Notes: generated from the sequence alone by a model not told the origin. Numbered from the stretch's first letter, positions 52,457 through 64,000 are shown. The stretch is 64,000 nt of DNA from Skeletonema tropicum (GCA_037178625.1 CM074127.1:2294001-2358000); one strand, 5' to 3'. A program made the numbers and translations.

Positions 52457-53823
52457 TCATGCTTCATTTAATCTCTTCATTTCTGCCTTTACTGATGACA
52501 AGTGACGTCGCAAGTCATTTGATTTTGTCAGACTAAAGTCATTCATCAAGTTGACTTTAGTGCTCCTTCCCAATGGATTTCGCGGTAGGTTGGATGGTTT
52601 GCTCTTGAGCAATGTTAGTCGATCTCTAGAAAGCTTCATGCGATCGTCCTCCACTTCACGTTTTAGCCTTACAACTGCATCATGCTCACTTCCAATAACA
52701 CCCTGCCATTCATGTAGCTCTTTCGACAATCTTTGAGCCTCGGCCAATTTGTCCTCCGCCTCCGAATCCTTTTGCGCAACATATTCACTTAGCTGCGCAA
52801 GTCTTTCCATCTCGCTGGAAACTTTGGCTTCTGTCTCTTTCATGGTCCTCATCATCTGATCTGCATACTCAATGTTATCCTTCGCAGCAAGCTGATATTT
52901 AAAGCGAATCATGCAAATGAGACTTGTCCTTCATTCAGGAAAGGTTGAGAGAACAAGCAAACAAAACTTACTTTTCGCTGTTCAAACAGGGCCTCTGCCT
53001 GTTCTAACTGGATTCGTTCTTGCAACAACTTTTCCTTCTCGGTATGCAATGCTTCTTGTTCTTTGCGAAGTATCATGGAATCCTTCTCGTATGAACTCCA
53101 CAGCTCTTCCAATACAGACTTGTTCTCATTTGATTCTTTCTTCAATTCATTCAGGCTTTCCTTTTGCTCCCTACTGCTTGCCTTTTGTGCTTTCATGGCG
53201 GTCTTAAAGGCAGCGGTGAGGTCGACCAAATCATCGTTATGTTTCGCAACGCTTGTCAAAAGGGATTCGATTGTTTCCGATAGATTGCCATGATTTTGAG
53301 TCGACTCTACCCAGTCTTTTAGCTGCGCTATCCCCCGACAAAGTGCAGCTACTTCACTTTGACCTGTGGAAATGCGTGATATGATGGAGGTCTGGGATTC
53401 CAGCAATGCTGACGAAAGATTCGACGAATGATGTTCAAGTTTTACACCTATCACATCAGTCTGCGCTGCTGATAATTGCTGCTGCTTAACTAATATTTGT
53501 TGCACGTCATTGTTGAGTTCTTTTAGTTGCTCCAAGATCATAGAATCCAGTTGTTTGCTGCTAAAGGTGGTATCAGATTTGGATGCCGGGAGGTTTGTCT
53601 TGGAACTCTGCCTTTCAATCAATGATGCCGATTTTGGGCGGACAGTTGGTGTCTTCTTCTCTAACATTGAGAGGATGTCATCGTTATCATCTTCGAACTC
53701 CTCCTCCTCCTCAGCAACCGGATGTAGGAGAGTTCGTCGCTTTGTGTCTGAACTGAATGTTCTAGGGAGCGGCATGTTGGATTCTTCTCCAGAGTCAACG
53801 CTTTCAGTCGCATATTCTGCCAC
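52457..53823 (-). CDS. Coiled-coil protein (possible centriole/cilium FBF1-like)
   Basis: Exon 1 is 53823-52972, the 80-bp intron 52971-52892 and exon 2 52891-52457, giving 428 residues. The acidic N-terminus contains EEEEEFEDDNDDILSMLEKK. A long coiled coil extends from about residue 90 to 400, with heptads on both sides of the exon join (LLQERIQLEQAEALFEQRK, then LAAKDNIEYADQMMRTMKE). The C-terminus is basic. The overall plan and the late coiled coil recall Fas-binding factor 1, a ciliary transition-fibre protein, but I cannot confirm this; any long coiled-coil protein would look similar. Confidence 0.6.
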
Positions 53824-53966
53824 TGTTTGGTTGGGCCAAGGGAAGTTGGGCTTCTCTTTTTAAAATTTAAATTATTGCACGAGGAATCAATCATATTTAT
53901 TTTGTTGTTTGGAGCACTGACTGGTGCGAAGTTGGATGATCTTCGTCAGCGCAAATACACAAGAAA

Positions 53967-54215
53967 ATGATTGCAAAGAAGATATACGTATGCATCATTC
54001 TTGGCGTGACATTCGGTTTAGTCATTGGTAACATTGTCTCTCGGAATTGTTGCATAGACAAGGGAGGAAACGAAGCTTTGGGTATCCTCATTGGATGCCT
54101 CTCCGGTGTGAGCGTTTCCAGTTTGTTTTACATTATATCCACTGAGTCTCAGCGCAATTGCTGCTCGGGTTGTTTAAATTTGGTGCGTCGTGCTGCTGCT
54201 GATGATGCTGCGTGA
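53967..54215 (+). CDS. Small two-helix membrane protein, unknown
   Basis: 82 residues. Two hydrophobic segments (IYVCIILGVTFGLVIGNIVS and ALGILIGCLSGVSVSSLFYI) are separated by a Cys-containing loop (RNCCIDKGGNE). A second Cys pair follows (RNCCSGC). It lies between a divergent coiled-coil gene (143 bp) and the convergent LYR gene (81 bp), with no room for a longer product. No family recognised; a genuine small gene is likely but unproven. Confidence 0.5.
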   Translation: MIAKKIYVCIILGVTFGLVIGNIVSRNCCIDKGGNEALGILIGCLSGVSVSSLFYIISTESQRNCCSGCLNLVRRAAADDAA

Positions 54216-54296
54216 TACCTCTTACAGAGTGATTCTCTTCCCCTACTTCCGACGTGATGGAGAAAAAATTCGTAACAACATAACAATAACTTCTGA

Positions 54297-54912
54297 TTAC
54301 TTCACTCTCTTGATCAAGTCATTCAGAGAATCATTGATTCGACGTGCTTCACCAGTCACATCTACGCCCTGTTTTGAAGACAGTCAAAAGTATACAAGTT
54401 AGATCTTGTTTGTCATTTTATCTACGAAACAACAACATGCACACAACTACACACTTACTTGACCATATCGTCGCCTCATCGTACGATACTTCTTCAATTG
54501 AATCGTCCCCTCCATTTCACGTATGACATAACGACCCTTGCCCACTGCCTTGCGTATGATACGTTCATTTTCCTTGTCAATATTAACATCATTGTTGTTA
54601 TTGGGAATGAGTTGACAATTTTGGGGATCTCGTAACGCCTCCTTCCACTTTCGTCGGACGTAGTCTAGTCCGTCTGGATGTGGATAATCCTTGCCTACGA
54701 TTAGGGCGCTAGAATTTATATTCGAGAGATTGCTTGTTAGTACAATAGATATTTTGTAGCTGAGGGTGTTCTCATGACAAAGCCTGTCGTCTTAGTTTGA
54801 GATATCACGAGACTCGCATGCCAGTGCTGGAAAAGGCGACTTCGTCATCATGCAAACAAAATCTAGAGTTCTCTCACCGTTTATACAAATCTCGAACGAG
54901 GGGGTGAATCAT
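54297..54912 (-). CDS. ETFRF1: LYR-motif mitochondrial protein, LYRM5/ETFRF1-like
   Basis: Three exons: 54912-54878, 54708-54459 and 54368-54297, with introns of 169 bp (GTGAGA...CTAG) and 90 bp (GTAAGT...ACAG). Product 118 residues. It follows the LYRM5 plan closely: VRDLYKRALIVGKDYPHPDG (LYK in the LYR position, Arg codon split by intron 1), DYVRRKWKEALRD, then GRYVIREMEGTIQLKKYRTM and RRRYGQ. In animals LYRM5 regulates electron-transfer flavoprotein in the mitochondrial matrix together with acyl carrier protein. The insert IPNNNNDVNIDKEN is extra. Frame stays open upstream to 55278, but the chosen Met gives the normal N-terminus. Confidence 0.78.
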
Positions 54913-55283
54913 TATCAACGCATTGAAGCAATCGCAACACACCGGATGTAGTTGATGGGTATTGATGGCATGGATTTCGGATTTTGCTTGTTTGATTTTT
55001 TCACTTTCACTTTTCTTGTAAAAGGGAATTGAGATGTGACACGACATTTGTCTCATCAGACAGGTAATTGGGTCATTTATGCAGTCATCGCACCATTCAC
55101 GAAGCATTCGCGGCATCCAGGGGCAGGCAGGCACAACAACTTCTTCCACAACCATGTCGGCGAGGTAGGAGGTGGTCGTAGGTACTGACATAGTTGGTCT
55201 AACTCTCTCTAGAGCTAGAAACAGCAAGCACATAATCCAAGAGCAGCCGCTAACCAGTGACGTGAGCAGTGTGAGCAATCATC
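54913..55283. other. Intergenic region between divergent genes
   Basis: 371 bp between the LYR gene and the aspartic protease. The minus-strand frame is open to 55278 but lies outside the expected LYR protein. It is treated as 5' leader and promoter. Confidence 0.4.
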
Positions 55284-57917
55284 ATGTACGCTCAACATGC
55301 CTACATCAAACAACGTCAGGACAACCTCCTCCCGACGAGATCACCGTCGAACTCAGATAATGACCAGAGGCAACGTCGGCGGCGAGAAGGACCGGTTGCG
55401 GCGGAAGCAGGCATGCTACGATCATCAGTAGCAAACTCTTCGGGACGTTCATTGCATAGTGACTTTAGTGCAGCTATGGATAATTCTTTCAGTGAGAGAT
55501 CAATGATGACCAATAATTATTATCAATCACGTCAAACCGACGAACGTGTTGAGTACGCAAGCAAACGCCGTAAGGTCCGGCAGCTTTTACTCCTTGCGTC
55601 ATTAGCCTTTGTTGGGCTACTAGTGATAGATGGAATGGCTCAATTTCATTATTTGCCTGAAGTGAGTGTAGAAACTGTATATGAGACTGCAGAGCATTAC
55701 GAACGCAAATTGGTGCAGCTTCGTCAACAACAAGAACAAGAGAATGATAGTGAGGGTGGACTTGTCCGCAGATTGGTAGGTGCCTTCCTCGACGGCACAG
55801 AATTAACAAAGGAGCGTCCTCACATTGTCATTAACGATGATAGCAACCACCAAGCCGCAATCCTGGACGCCAGCAATAATAACTCAGTGCAGCGGCAACA
55901 ACAAACACAACGTACGCTTCTTCATACTCTTCCACTCCTTCCAAGGCACGCCTTGCAACATCGTCAGCGTCGTGAACTCATTGCGTCACGCAAGCCAATA
56001 CCCAGGCATTTACGTGAGAATGAGGAGGACGAAATGTACCATGCCCCTCATCATCAACGCAGGAGAACATATTATCCCATGATGACTTCGGATAGGACTG
56101 TTGTCGATGATGCGCGTAATAATCGTCATCTTGCCAATGAGGATGGGTCTATCTACGAGACTGGAGCTCTATATCAAGGTTATGGAACTCACTATCTTGA
56201 TCTTTGGGTTGGAACTCCGCCCCAGAGACAAACTGTGATTGTAGACACGGGAAGCAGCATTACGGCATTGTAAGTCTCTCATTCTCATTGCATTGCTCTC
56301 ATTCCTTCGCCTCGCATAAATGCTAACATTTCCTTTTCTGCTCCAGTCCCTGCTCAGGATGTGATCACTGTGGTGATAACCCTGCCACGGGTGAATTATA
56401 TCATTTGGATGAAGATTTTGACAAATTCAAAAGCCGCACCTACGAACAGGTCGAATGCTCCAATGTCAAGTGCCCACTGGGTGTGTGTCAACATTCCAAT
56501 CCACAAGTTGCCGAGAGTGACCAAGTATGTAAGTTGGCTGTATCCTATGCAGAAGGTTCTTCTTGGACAGCTGTAGAAGGTAGTGATGTCTGCTATCCTG
56601 GTGGACCCCATGAAACTGCATTGGCGAATAGTGAGCAGAGAATGGCGGAGGGTGTAGGCGTGGGTATGGGTGAGTTAGATGCAGGGAAGGAGTTTGATTG
56701 GTTGGATTTTAGATTGAAGTTTGGTTGTCAAACAAAGGTGAGTGGAACTCAGTAACATGTTGTTCCTTCGATTTATTCTTGAAAAGTATTATGTAACTGA
56801 CCAATCATGCCTCGGTTTCAATGATGATCTGTGATAGGTTACTGGTCTCTTCAGAACTCAGCTCGAAGACGGAATAATGGGAATGGATAACCGAGCCGGT
56901 GCGTTTTGGATGCAACTACGAGATCACTACAAGAGTCATGGGACATCGCCAGAAGACCCGCAAGATTTTGACCCTAGTCAATTCGCGCTTTGCTACGATC
57001 GTCAACCTACATCAAGCGAACTCTCATCGGGTGTTGGATCTGGTGCATTGACACTCGGTGGATCCGATTCCCTGCTGCACTCTACGCCAATGGTTTACGC
57101 AGATAATGTGACTCCCAAAATTGGGTGGTATACCGTTCATGTCAAGGGTATGTTCTTGCGTTCGAAGGGTGGATCTCTGTCGGAGCCGGCCAAAAACTCT
57201 CGTTATGTTCGAGTGGATGCTGATGAAACTACTCTGAACGGGAATACAGGTTCTAATCACGGAATCATTGTCGATTCTGGTACAACAGATACTTATCTAC
57301 CCTCCAACCTCAAGCCTGCCTTTTTGGAAGCCTGGAAAGAAGTCTTAAGGGATCCAAATGCTGAGTATCATAACAATCGCATCGAAATGACTGCCGAGCA
57401 GGTCAAGACTCTGCCAACTATTCTTGTCGTTCTTAAGGGCCATAGCAGCGGCAGTGCTCAAACAAATGACTTTGCTGTTGGCATGACGGGTCATCCCTCT
57501 CACGCTGCCATGTTCAACTCGATTACTGACAAGAATCCCTTGACTATATCCAAGAATGATGTAGTCGTAGCAATCCCTCCTGAACATTACATGGAGCAGT
57601 CTCACAGCTGGCCAGGATCTTGGACTGCACGTGTTTACTTCACGGAGAGGTTTGGACAACAAAGCATCTTTGGCAGTAGTTTCATGATGGGTCATGAAAT
57701 TCTCTTTGACAACAGTTCAGATCGAGTTGGGTTCTCTGAATCTCACTGTGATTACTCTAGGTACATGGAAGAGAGGAATTTGCTGCTTGAGCAGAATCGC
57801 CCGAAAGGTACATCGAATCAGGATAATACTGCGACAGTAGTTGAAAAAGAAGAAGATGTTGTGAAATCGGCTCAATTAGAGGGTCAAGATAATTTACACG
57901 GAAGCGGCTGGGCTTAG
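55284..57917 (+). CDS. Membrane-anchored pepsin-like aspartic protease
   Basis: Exon 1 is 55284-56269, exon 2 56347-56737 and exon 3 56838-57917 (introns of 77 and 100 bp), giving 818 residues. The cytosolic N-terminus of about 95 residues ends in a basic stretch (KRRKVRQ) before one membrane helix (100-119), so this is a type II protein with its protease outside or in the secretory lumen. After a 180-residue stalk or propeptide rich in Gln/His/Arg come YLDLWVGTPPQRQTVIVDTG with D321 and, in exon 3, VDSGTTDTYLP with D605, the two catalytic aspartates. Cys-rich CSGCDHCGD follows the first site, as in nucellin-like A1 proteases. Target unknown. Confidence 0.85.
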
Positions 57918-59028
57918 GATATTTTAGGATCTCTAGACAACTAAATCATATTATAATGCACACAGAGTAAAGGAGACGGACGCATGCTGTTATTCGCCCA
58001 TCTTCTTCTGCGTTTAATTGGGCAAGAGCTGCTACTTTGTGATGGTTGTAAATCTTCAAGAATAGCGAAGAAGTAAGACTACACAAAATGACTCACAGAA
58101 GCCTTGAAATACCGGTTAGGAATTTGGATACCGTTTTGGAATTTTGATACCGGTTTGGGACAACTTTCAACGTCGGAATCAGATAATGATAACTATTTTT
58201 CAGTCTATCAGAGGTATCCCGTAACTAATAATGACCTTTTTATTCACGTATACATTCACGGATCAGCTTCTCTCGGACAACTGCTCGCCCACTGCACTGA
58301 ATGAAGGCTTACGCGCTCTCACTACTCCTACTTCTCTCTAGCTTGCTAGCGGCGCCAAAAATTGACACATGCCAAAAATTGAGACAAAATTTTTTCCAGC
58401 GCGCTCTCACACAAAACTCACACAAATGTAGCTTAAAACCATGTCAGCACACCCCACTACTACAGCCCATAAATACGTATTCGACAAAAAAGGCAAGCGG
58501 GTATGCCAAACTAAACACTAACCGAATATAGTTATTCGTTGGTTGACTTATTTATATCTATTCAACATGGAGTTATCTTCAATCGTTCCTGGGTGATTTT
58601 CCACATATTTACTAGATAAAATCACTAAGTAAAATCGCCCCAACACCCCCCTCTGACCCATGCATTCTACCACATCAGGATGAATGCAGCAGTTACAATG
58701 TTGACCAGTGGCTCAAATGAAAGCTCTTTATATATGCTGTCATTATATGGCCGATGATTGTGGTGCTACGCCAAGAATGATGCATTTCGGGGCCGCAACA
58801 GTAAAAATGTCGAAGATAGGGAGGAGTTTTGTGAGACGGCCTCGCTCATCTTGCTAGCTTTTGCCTTCTTATTTTTGTGTCAAATAAGTTCCACGTGGAC
58901 AAATTGAGATGTCTCAATTTTTGGCGCCGCTAGCTTGGAGTTTTGCTGCTTTGCAGTTTGCAGTTGGCAGGTATACTTTTGATCCAAGTTGGTTGCAACG
59001 GCATAAGTACCATACAAGAGAGATAAAT
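57918..59028. other. Intergenic region containing a MITE-like element
   Basis: 1111 bp between the protease and the G8 gene. About half is the inverted-repeat element at 58345-58934. At 58104-58166 a direct repeat of TTTGGATACCGTTTTGG-like units (also TTTTGATACCGGTTTGG) precedes it. No gene supported. Confidence 0.5.
58345..58934. mobile_element. MITE-like element with 21-bp perfect terminal inverted repeats
   Basis: GCTAGCGGCGCCAAAAATTGA at 58345-58365 is matched exactly in inverted form at 58914-58934. The inner ACA also matches after one mismatch. The 590-bp interior has no transposase frame. A second, partial copy of the inner repeat (GCCAAAAATTGAGACA) lies at 58371. TT flanks both ends, a possible short target repeat. 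The right end lies about 95 bp upstream of the G8 gene ATG. Confidence 0.6.
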
Positions 59029-62000
59029 ATGGCCCTTGCACGGGCGGCATCGATGTTTGTAGCGCTTGTAGTAGTAGCTGCTGCTGCTGCTGCTGCTGCT
59101 GATAGGCACCACCTCTCCGACATTGAACGAGCCCGCATAGTCAAGGAAGCAGATGCCGAGGTTGAAGCGATCCGCTCCAGAGCTGCTGCGGAGCGCATTG
59201 CTGGTTATGAGAACAATGATTGGATGCAATTTGAGAACGAAGGTGACGACGGGCGTGTTACCGAGGATATGCATCGCGCATTAATGGAAGAGGCAGATCA
59301 CATGGCACACAAGATGCACCATCCTCTTTCTTGCAACGACGGGATTGAGTCATATACGAGTGAAAGCGAGTGTACGCCCTTCTCTCAATTACTCTCGACG
59401 TACCTCGATTCAATGAATAGTACAGATATGTCACCACTGACAGTTCCATGTGGCACGTGCTCTATTGTGGACATAACAGACTCGCCATTACTAACATTAC
59501 CCCACGGAATACGTATCGAGGGGAAGTTACTGTTCCCATCCGCAGCATCTGTCACGTTACGAACGACATTTGTACTGGTGTTAGGATTACTCAACATTGA
59601 AACGCCAACCCATGGGAATAAAGTAACCTTTAGTCTATATGGTGAGGAAGATGTTTACTTCCACCCCCATCCGGAAAATAGCATGGCTTGTGATGCGAAT
59701 ACTGGATGTAAGATTGGTAGTAAGGTGATTGCCGTGGCGGGAGGGAAGGTGGATATACGTGGTATGCCAGAGGAATGTCCCGCGTGGGAAAAGTTATTGG
59801 ATGTGGGTAGGATGGCATCAGTTAACCCAAGTATGAGTCCTTCGGTTTTACCCAGTTTGAGTCCTTCGTCAGGACCTTCGGAGGTACCGACGTCATATCC
59901 GACTGTTCCTCCTACTGCTGCGGTAAGTTTGGGAGTGATTCATTTGATTGATTATGCGTTGTGAGCTACAGAAAGGATTGAACTTTTATGACTAAACTTT
60001 TGCCATGCCTTTGATTGTTCCAATAGCCAACTCCTTCTCCAACGTCAAGCCCCACACCCGTACCGACTTCATTGCCTACTCCCATGCCCACGGATCAGCA
60101 GGTGAGTTACAATTGTATGTGTACTTATGCATAGAGTGTTGAGCTGGATTCTGACTTGATAATCATCTTGTTTCAAAGGGCACGTGCACTACCAACTTGA
60201 TTCCAAATGGGAACTTCATGGGTGGAACAATTTCTCCCTTTCAATCCAACAAGAGCTTTCGTCAAGATATTTCTGCAGTTGACTGTGATGCAACCCAAGA
60301 CTGTGCTCTGCGTTTCAAGGGCTACCACTGGTTCGAGGGTCCTACTGTTGACATCTCTCCAGACTGCTTCTCCAGCATGGCACCTGAAGCCCAGTGGAAG
60401 GCATCGTTCGATGTACGACTATATGATGACGCAACAGGGGAAGCTGTACCTTGTGACGGAAGTATCTTATATTGCCCATGGTTGCGTATTTGGAGTTGGG
60501 ATTCGAATGGCAAGAAACGTATTGACAATATGTTTGGCAGTTTCCGTGGAGGCTGGAATGCCGGTGCTGGATCAGGTGAGGTGCCCTGGAATCACTTTGA
60601 GACTGACATCGAGGTGCCTGACTACTGGAAAAACGCGCAAAGGATTCGACTTGACTTTGTTGGTGCACCTGACTCTTGGACTATTGCGGAGTTGGATAAC
60701 GCGGTCTTTTCCGTCGAAACAATTCCAACACCTCCTCCCACAAAAGTGCCAACCAATTCGCCAGTGAGAGCAGTTGATTGTGAGCGTGATGACCTCGTGA
60801 CGAACGGCGGCATCGGCGGTTGGACATATGAACCATTTCGAAGCCCTCGCTCTGGCATTGACTTGTCTCTTGTTGAGTGCACCCATCATGGAGACTGTTC
60901 CCTTCAAACGGCTAAAGAGATGTGGTACGACGGACCTATCACTGAGATACCAGCTATTGAATGTCTTGAAACTGTTGGGAAGAAGTGGTGGCTGAGATTT
61001 GATGTGAAGATGATTGACACTGCGACAGGTTCGGTTCTGGACTGTGTTGGAGGACACCTCTGTCCACTGGTACGTATCTGGGTGTATAAAGTTGATGGAG
61101 GGCGTTACATTGAGAACGTATTACCAAGCCCATGGGCTGGCGGGTGGGATATGAGTGGTGGGTACAATCGCTTTGATGCCGTCGTCGAGGTGACAGACAG
61201 TTGGGCCGATGCTACAAAGATTGAACTTCATCTCGATGGTGGACCTGATGGTCCACACTCCACTATCGTTGATAATCTGGCTTTCGTTCCAGAACCTGAG
61301 TGCAACGGTAACCTTGCCGTAAATGGAGCTTTCGATAGAGGGTCCTACGCTCCATTTGTGCCTCCCAGAACTGGTGTGGACCTCGAATTGATTTACTGTG
61401 ATGGAGGTATGGACTGCTCCCTACAAACAACCAAGCCATTCTGGCATGACGGGCCAACGCAGGAGATCAATCACAGGTGTTTTACTGAAGTGGGACAGGA
61501 GTGGTTCATCTCATACGATGTGCAACTCAGTGATGAAGATTCCAATGCCCTCTCCTGCGCAGGCTCTCCATTTGAATGTCCCATGGTCAGGCTTTTTGTA
61601 TGGGATAGTGCTGGAAGTCTGAAGATTGAGGATATTTACACAGATTGGACCAACAACTGGCAAACAGGTGATGGAAGTGGTGCTACGCCATGGAATCACT
61701 TCGAGGCAGTCTTTGACGTGAAAGATTACATGATAGGTGCCACAAAAGCCGAGCTGCACATAGTGGGAGGGCCAAACAATGGCATGTTACACAAAACAGT
61801 CATTGATAATGTTGTGTTCGAGGTGAAACCTGTCACAACATCCCCAACAGCATCCCCAGTAGAAGTTCCTGTGTCTATTGACTGTTCTGTTGATCTAATC
61901 GCAAATGGGGAGATCCAATATAATTCATTCACCCCCTTTGTGCCTATTAGGGATGGGCTGTACCCTTCAGTTGTTGATTGTGATAGTAGTGGTGACTGTT

Positions 62001-64000
62001 CGCTTGAGACTGACAATGATTATTGGCACGATGGTATGAAACAGTCCATCCCACCACGCTGCTTTGTGCACCCAGAACAAGACTTCACGCTCTCCTTCGA
62101 TGTGAAGCTTATTGACAAGGCCACAGGAGACCCGCTACCTTGCAGTGGCAGCATTAGATGCCCTATGGTGCGTGTTCAGACAAATGGCGGCCACATAGAT
62201 AATTATTACCAAGATGATTGGAGCAGTTGGGAGTTAGGAGCTTGGAATCATTTTGAAGTAAACATCACCACAAAGGAAGCTTACATTGGGGCACAAACTG
62301 TTGAACTGATGTTTGTAGGAGGACCAGATTCACCTCACTACCGTGTTATTGACAATGTGGTAAGCATCATATCTTGTAGAGACGAGCACTTTGCTTGCAT
62401 GTCATTTGAGCCCACAGCGTTTCTAACTTTGCTCATGCCAAACTTGCAGCATTTTATTCCAGGTCCAATTCCACCTCCTCCAGAGCCCCCTCTACTTCCT
62501 CCTGATCAGATCGTTGTTACAGCTGGTGCGGCTGAATGCTGGGGGCCAGGGTCTGAGCTTGTTCTTACCACAAATACGCATTTTTCAGCTGATTTTCAGC
62601 ATGTTACTGTGCACTCATCTGACCCTTCCACAGGAGTTCTCACCTTGACAGAGGGGCTGACCTATGACTTCGAAAACCCTCTTAGTACAATGGCAAACGA
62701 TCCAAGGCAGGCTATTGAAGTTGCACTACTCGATCGCCGCGTGGTATTTGAGGCTGATGATGCTCCAGATGACGATGAGATTGGTGGTCACTTTATCTTC
62801 TATCACACACCTGATGTTTATCAGCACCTCGAGGGAGTAGATATTCGCAACTTTGGCCAAGCAGGACGCCTAGGTCGCTACCCCGTTCACTTTCATTTGT
62901 GTGAGAACACACCATCTTTGGTAAAGAAGACAGTTGTCAGACAATCAAATCAGCGTTGTTATGTGATTCATGGATCGCAGCATGTAACGCTCGAGGAGAA
63001 CATTTCATTCGACACCTTTGGGCACTGCTTCATGTAAGCGATTGGTTGATATATATTGTTCTACTGCCGTATTTGCCATGTCCGAATCTTATCGCAAATT
63101 ATTGTTCTATTTCTGCTTCTGTGCCTCTTAATATTTTCAGGACCGAAGATGGCAGTGAACATTCAAATAGCTTCATCCGCAACCTTGGCATTCACACAAA
63201 GAGGGCCACGACGCTTATTGAGAGTGAACGTGGAGAAACGGATGATTCAGCGGGAATCTTTTGGATGGTCAACATGGAAAATTCCTTGTGAGTTTATGTT
63301 TGTTTTCAGGTTTCTCATTTTTTCGTCGAGGGATGCTTTGGCTCATCTTCTTTTCTTCTCTATCTCAGTATTGGCAATGTTATGGCAGGATCTGAGCATT
63401 ACGGATTCTTTATTGAAGGACACAGAAAGATTCGTGGTCCCTCTCTCTACCAGGATCCCGACCTTAGACCAATGGCAACTACTCCAACCATATTCAAAGA
63501 CAACACTATTCACGGACATAAAGGTGAGTCATGCTGCGTTTCATTTCTCGTTCATTTGCATGCGTGAGGTATTATCTGACTGATTGCACTTTTCCAATCT
63601 CGGTAGCTTTTGGGATGACAACATACCCGAAAGGCTGGAATCCGCCATCCCAAGCAATATTGGAGAACCTACGTATCTACCGGGGTCAGACAACGGGTAT
63701 GTTTATCCACAACTCTAACAGTATTACCTTCCAGGGCGGATACTTCTTGAATCATCGTAAAATTGCAATTGAGATGGATGGAGCAGATGAGCTGACTGTC
63801 AATGGAACAATTATTGTGGATCGCACTTCAAGTGACAGGAATATGGGTTGCGATGGAAGCAATCGCAGAGGCATTGTTGTGCATCCTGTCAAGCAAGATC
63901 GCATGAATACAACAATACTTGGTACGACTTTGATCAACGTTGATATGCTTGAGTTCGGAAAGGAACGCTGTGAGAATTGGGAGTCCCTTCCTCTGCAGCT
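59029..64000 (+). CDS. Secreted G8/parallel beta-helix protein with four carbohydrate-binding-like modules (runs off the end)
   Basis: Exons 59029-59922, 60027-60101, 60179-62359, 62450-63033, 63141-63287, 63369-63523 and 63607 onward; all joins keep frame. A signal peptide (poly-Ala) leads to a G8-like half (LPHGIRIEGKLLF, GKVDIRGMPEECPAW). A linker of PSxxPS/PTxxPT repeats follows, then four modules of about 160-175 residues (60190-62359). Each has PF...R, DCSLQT, WxDGP, FDV, CPxVRI, WNHFE and GGPD...VIDNV. Then comes the rest of G8 (CWGPGSELVL, AIEVALLDRRVVFE) and a beta-helix with GRYPVHFHLC and GHCFMTEDGSE, as in PKHD1L1, TMEM2 and CEMIP. Probably binds or cuts extracellular polysaccharide. 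Upstream in-frame Mets lie in the MITE end. Confidence 0.8.

Noticed and set aside
54913..55278. N-terminal extension of the LYR protein
   Set aside because: LYRM5 proteins start a few residues before the LYR motif; Met at 54912 gives this, and the extension has no homology I recognise.
58301..58531. 76-residue frame with a signal-peptide-like start
   Set aside because: It runs into the terminal inverted repeat of the MITE-like element and becomes low complexity; the hydrophobic start is probably chance.
62360..62449. Coding sequence continuing through the last carbohydrate-binding-like module
   Set aside because: The 90-bp stretch is open but begins GTAAGC and ends TTGCAG; removing it restores VIDNV followed by HFIPGP, like the other module ends.

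Overview
The window looks like nuclear DNA of a photosynthetic stramenopile, most likely a diatom. Short spliceosomal introns (about 45-185 bp, GTAAGT/GTGAGT...AG) interrupt many genes. At least eight proteins begin with a signal peptide whose cleavage site carries the ASAF-type Phe motif of proteins targeted to a secondary red plastid (SASAFVP twice, TTAFAPP, ANAFVN, ATAFSNP, VSAFTTS, YAFHVP, LCFQP). A Ser/Pro/Thr-rich PSxxPS linker of the kind common in diatom secreted proteins is also present. Genus cannot be fixed from the sequence alone.

Layout. (1) 1-9190: a small host gene of unknown function is split by two insertions, in the same orientation, of one 4253-bp DNA transposon (PIF/Harbinger/IS5-like DDE transposase plus a Gly-rich second gene). 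The copies lie only 218 bp apart and differ at one base that I could find. (2) 9370-34420: dense host genes: an HTATIP2-like reductase, a HAD-fold protein, plastid proteins, plastid HSP90 (HSP90C), a pfkB sugar kinase, a COPI-associated membrane protein, a SNAP-family vesicle-fusion protein, a plastid GNAT, an integrase-zinc-finger-like protein, a tetraspanin-like protein, a duplicated pair of small plastid proteins and a protein kinase. (3) 34251-38068: a recent segmental tandem duplication carrying a mitochondrial carrier gene and the 3' tail of the kinase. (4) 38137-40387: a secreted zinc-dependent phospholipase C-like protein, a two-exon twin CX9C protein and ribosomal protein eL42. (5) 40790-52300: a full-length 8.6-kb LINE with a 16-bp target-site duplication, inserted at the edge of an array of about 185-bp satellite repeats. 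(6) 52457-64000: a coiled-coil protein, a small membrane protein, a three-exon LYRM5/ETFRF1-type LYR protein, a membrane-anchored pepsin-like protease, a MITE-like element and the 5' part of a large secreted G8/beta-helix protein containing four carbohydrate-binding-like modules.

The most unusual object is the LINE. Its ORF2 joins APE-type endonuclease, reverse transcriptase, RNase H, a CCHC knuckle and a C-terminal Ulp1/SENP-type (C48) cysteine protease in one 2451-residue polyprotein. ORF2 begins in a UAAUG stop-start overlap with ORF1, which suggests coupled termination-reinitiation. Other points worth attention are the double insertion in one gene, the subterminal repeat arrays of that transposon, a domesticated-integrase-like host gene, and the G8 protein interrupted by carbohydrate-binding modules.

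Exon structures were read by eye from splice consensus and frame continuity. All family calls come from recognised motifs, without database searches.
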